This document shows positions 6,801 through 7,534 of a DNA stretch of 7,534 nt, in pieces (the first letter of the stretch is position 1; every line of letters begins with the position of its first letter). The notes under the pieces are model-generated. The model was not told the DNA's origin, made no database searches, and was given only the letters and a program-made list of their open reading frames with translations. Position numbers and translations under genes: made by a program. This DNA is from JARRKU01 sp050288425 (GTDB lineage: Bacteria > Desulfobacterota > Desulfobacteria > Desulfobacterales > Desulfosarcinaceae): contig JBNKDU010000155.1 in assembly GCA_050288425.1 (NCBI GenBank), positions 1 through 7,534 of the forward strand. The letters are read 5' to 3'.

Positions 6801-7534
6801 CCAATTGGTCCTGCATCAAAACGAGGGCGGGGTCCATTTCGAGATATTCCGTCAAGATGCAGGCCGCCTGGAGGACCCGCAATTTCCCTTGGATTCCACC
6901 CCGGGATCCAAATGGACGCTTCACATCACCGGGCAACTCGTTGCCAAGGGCGACCCGGCGTTGTCTTTGCCCGGGACAACCTCTCTGGAAAGCATTCAAT
7001 CCCGTTGCCGGTCATGCGATTTGACCGCCCTGCCGATTGCCGCGACGGACCATCTGCCGCACGCCCCGGCCTTCGAGGTCGAGGGCGCCTGGACAGGCAA
7101 TGGGGAGGCCCTGCTGAAGATAGATGCCCGGGAGGCCCCCGGGGAGTCAAACGGCTTCAGATCGGCTTCTTCTTCGATCTCCGCCGCCATGGAGCTGTCG
7201 GCCGTCCTGTTTGCCCTGCTGCAGGCGGATTCCCGGGAAAACGAGCGGTGGCTGGCCTGTGGTGCGCGGCACTACCAGACGGTCGATCAAACGGTCGGTC
7301 GAGCGGCCGGGCCGTCGTGCAAACCATTTTGGGTGCATGCCGTCCGCAACACCGGTGCGGCGACGCATGAAGAATCCGACCGGATCGGTTTGAAAATCGA
7401 AATGCTGGATCCCCAAGGCGGGGTGATCGCCCGCATGGACAGACTGGATCTCAAATCCGTACCGCGCAAGATGTGGCCTCGCGACCGTTTTCCGGATCAG
7501 GCCAGCCACTTTTACACCGTGGCCTGGCGACGCC
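3697..7534 (+). CDS. Type I modular polyketide synthase, N-terminal part (docking-KS-AT-degenerate DH), 3' partial
   Basis: This is the next extension module of the assembly line. From ATG 3697, 1279 residues are visible with no stop to the window edge. The order is: basic helical N-terminus (14-35), KS about 46-470 with the Cys220/His355/His395 triad, KS-AT linker, AT about 577-880 with Ser670 and His773, post-AT PTYAWQEARYWL (920-931), a double-hotdog DH-like domain about 953-1259 without DH active-site residues, and the start of the post-DH region (HFYTVAWRR). The protein should take the methylated, reduced acyl chain from the upstream ACP and extend it with a malonyl unit. Its remaining domains (possibly cMT, ER, KR, and an ACP) lie beyond the window. 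It overlaps the upstream PKS gene by 14 bp. The start could equally be ATG 3700. The family call is secure; whether it reduces its product cannot be told from here. Confidence 0.97.
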   Translation, partial: MMSTEKDPLSEADISRRIAGLSPEKRRLLEKRLGRVNPQEKAESGDAIAVIGMGCRFPGGVDSPNAFWELLLEGRSVISRVPDDRWDPRRFHPALLQEDAAQSAMRWGGYLGRVDRFDAPFFNISPREAEQMDPQQRLLLMVAWEALESAGLNADHLSGSASGVFVGIHSQSSDYYWMQIADAQAIDTYTATGGAHSIVANRLSYCLNFRGPSLAVDTACSSSLVALHLACQSLRNRECDLALVGGVNLILSPETSYAFSKLQFLSPDGQCKTFDAAANGFVRGEGCGVLVLRRSADAVRSGDAIQAIIRGSAVNQDGATNGLTAPNGLSQQAVVRQAIKNAGVDADAITFVETHGTGTVLGDPIEVEALDAVLQGGKSAMAPCYLGAVKSNIGHLEAAAGIAGIIKTVLCLQHRFIPPNANFSKLNPHIDLSRNRLKIPRQGVPWEDGGQGRLGGVSSFGFGGTNAHVVLQEAPQPAPQAHGQGQLPGLFTLSARSDAALRGLAEKYGRHLSANPDLGLDQVCFTVNTGRSHFDHRLAVAAASLPQLAKALSDFGSAPKSDIVISGRASGAATPGVAFLFTGQGSQYPGMARELYKSQPRFRETLGRCDQILRDHLRKPLLEVLYPDPGISSPLDDTLYTQPALFAVEYALADLWNSWGIEPAAVMGHSVGEYVAACLAGVFSLEEALALVAARARLMQSLPRTSRMLAVLADAQRVTALVDAHSQEVAVAAFNGPENTVISGARDAVTQIEADLRSQGIRSIELAVSHGFHSPAVDPILSEFEEIASRVTYAPPRIDMISNVTGRPIGAEAANAAYWCTHMRKPVRFADSLQTLYAQGFRVFLEVGPKPVLLGMGRSCLKPSARDDRPDPVHWLPSLRPGRSDLQQMLQSLGELYVLGRPVAWQGLNPAYGGGKIALPTYAWQEARYWLADDIGPYQAPHHPHPRVNRSEGHNALLGQPLASAIPIFEHRISGEMLEGAFCYKGEECLIFPLSLAVEMALAATADSVKNASWQLEHIDYSRDLVLSRHAESKVQLVLHQNEGGVHFEIFRQDAGRLEDPQFPLDSTPGSKWTLHITGQLVAKGDPALSLPGTTSLESIQSRCRSCDLTALPIAATDHLPHAPAFEVEGAWTGNGEALLKIDAREAPGESNGFRSASSSISAAMELSAVLFALLQADSRENERWLACGARHYQTVDQTVGRAAGPSCKPFWVHAVRNTGAATHEESDRIGLKIEMLDPQGGVIARMDRLDLKSVPRKMWPRDRFPDQASHFYTVAWRR
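3832..5106 (+). other. Ketosynthase (KS) domain of the second PKS
   Basis: This domain performs decarboxylative Claisen condensation of the incoming acyl chain with the extender unit on the ACP. It begins at DAIAVIGMGCRFPGG (from residue 46). The nucleophile is Cys220 in DTACSSS, and the two histidines are His355 (ETHGTGT) and His395 (KSNIGH, with Lys390 conserved). It ends with FGFGGTNAHVVL (His468). Cys is present and is not replaced by Gln or Ser, so this is an elongating KS and not a loading KSQ. All motifs are intact. Confidence 0.97.
5425..6489 (+). other. Acyltransferase (AT) domain, predicted malonyl-CoA specific, with post-AT linker
   Basis: This domain loads the extender unit onto the ACP. 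It starts with VAFLFTGQGSQYPGM (QGSQ at 584-587), has the nucleophile Ser670 in GHSVGEYVAA, Arg695 in VAARARLMQ, and the specificity/catalytic block HGFH at 770-773 with catalytic His773. Malonyl-type ATs usually read HAFH here and methylmalonyl-type ATs read YASH; HGFH is a one-residue variant of the malonyl form, so malonyl-CoA is the likely substrate. The region closes with LPTYAWQEARYWL, the conserved post-AT linker that docks back on the KS-AT core. Confidence 0.93.
6553..7473 (+). other. Degenerate dehydratase-like double-hotdog domain (probably inactive DH)
   Basis: Position and residual sequence identify a PKS dehydratase fold: HNALLGQPL at its start (954-961), FPLSLAVEMALAA aligning with the FPGAAYLEMALAA helix (Pro993), HAPAFEVEGAW aligning with the YGPAFQGL region, and DPQGGVIARMDRLDLKSV aligning with the closing strands. 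The catalytic HxxxGxxxxP motif is lost: the His position reads Phe982 (AFCYKG) and the Gly-to-Pro spacing is two residues longer than usual. In the second hotdog the HPALLDxxxQ block is replaced by a Ser/Ala-rich stretch near 1156-1170 with no aligned Asp that I can recognise. Both catalytic residues therefore seem absent, making dehydration unlikely. It may be kept for dimer packing. A divergent active domain, such as an isomerase or cyclase, cannot be excluded. Confidence 0.75.

Noticed and set aside
5659..6999. Long open reading frame on the - strand (446 codons) opposite the AT and DH-like domains
   Set aside because: It is antisense to the PKS frame, with no family signature or convincing start context. 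It is explained by codon bias on the + strand.
7140..7210. Possible frameshift in the DH-like domain that could explain the missing HPALLD motif
   Set aside because: The reading frame is continuous and both the preceding block (HAPAFEVEGAW) and the following block (DPQGG-VIARM) are in the same frame. I found no other frame supplying an HPALLD-like motif there, though compensating indels would be excluded only by alignment to homologues.
1..7534. Search for mobile elements, CRISPR arrays, RNA genes, promoters or terminators
   Set aside because: The window is filled by two overlapping PKS coding frames with no non-coding gap. I saw no inverted terminal repeats, spaced direct repeats, tRNA-like folds or hairpin plus T-run.

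Overview
This window is the interior of a modular type I polyketide synthase (PKS) gene cluster. Both genes lie on the + strand and both run off an edge of the window. Coding density is essentially 100%, with no intergenic gap. I see no RNA genes, mobile elements, CRISPR arrays, promoters or terminators. The DNA is visibly G+C-rich and the PKS sequences are of the cis-AT type found in Proteobacteria, Myxococcota, Desulfobacterota and Cyanobacteria. A G+C-rich Gram-negative such as a deltaproteobacterial lineage is my best guess, at low confidence; the sequence does not fix the organism.

Gene A (up to 3710) is the C-terminal 1235 residues of a PKS module. The frame is open from the left edge, so the ATG at 120 is internal. 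Domain order is: end of the DH-to-methyltransferase linker, SAM-dependent C-methyltransferase (cMT), structural pseudo-ketoreductase (psi-KR), enoyl reductase (ER), ketoreductase (KR), acyl carrier protein (ACP), then an acidic C-terminal tail that looks like a docking element. This is the back half of a fully reducing, alpha-methylating module; the KS-AT-DH half should lie upstream. The KR has an LDD motif (B-type), but histidine sits where the catalytic tyrosine is normally found.

Gene B (3697 to beyond the right edge) overlaps gene A by 14 bp and encodes the next module: a basic N-terminal docking-like helix, an intact ketosynthase (KS), an acyltransferase (AT) with malonyl-type signatures, and a double-hotdog dehydratase-like domain. 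That last domain has lost the HxxxGxxxxP motif and any recognisable HPxLLD motif, so it is probably a catalytically dead DH. The window ends just after it.

Working model: gene A adds a C2 unit, methylates it on the alpha carbon from SAM, reduces it, and passes the chain from its ACP across the tail/helix interface to Cys220 of the gene B KS, which extends it with malonyl-CoA. This is a recognisable PKS assembly line, not a new class of system. The points of real interest are the degenerate DH, the KR active-site substitution and the junction between the two proteins.
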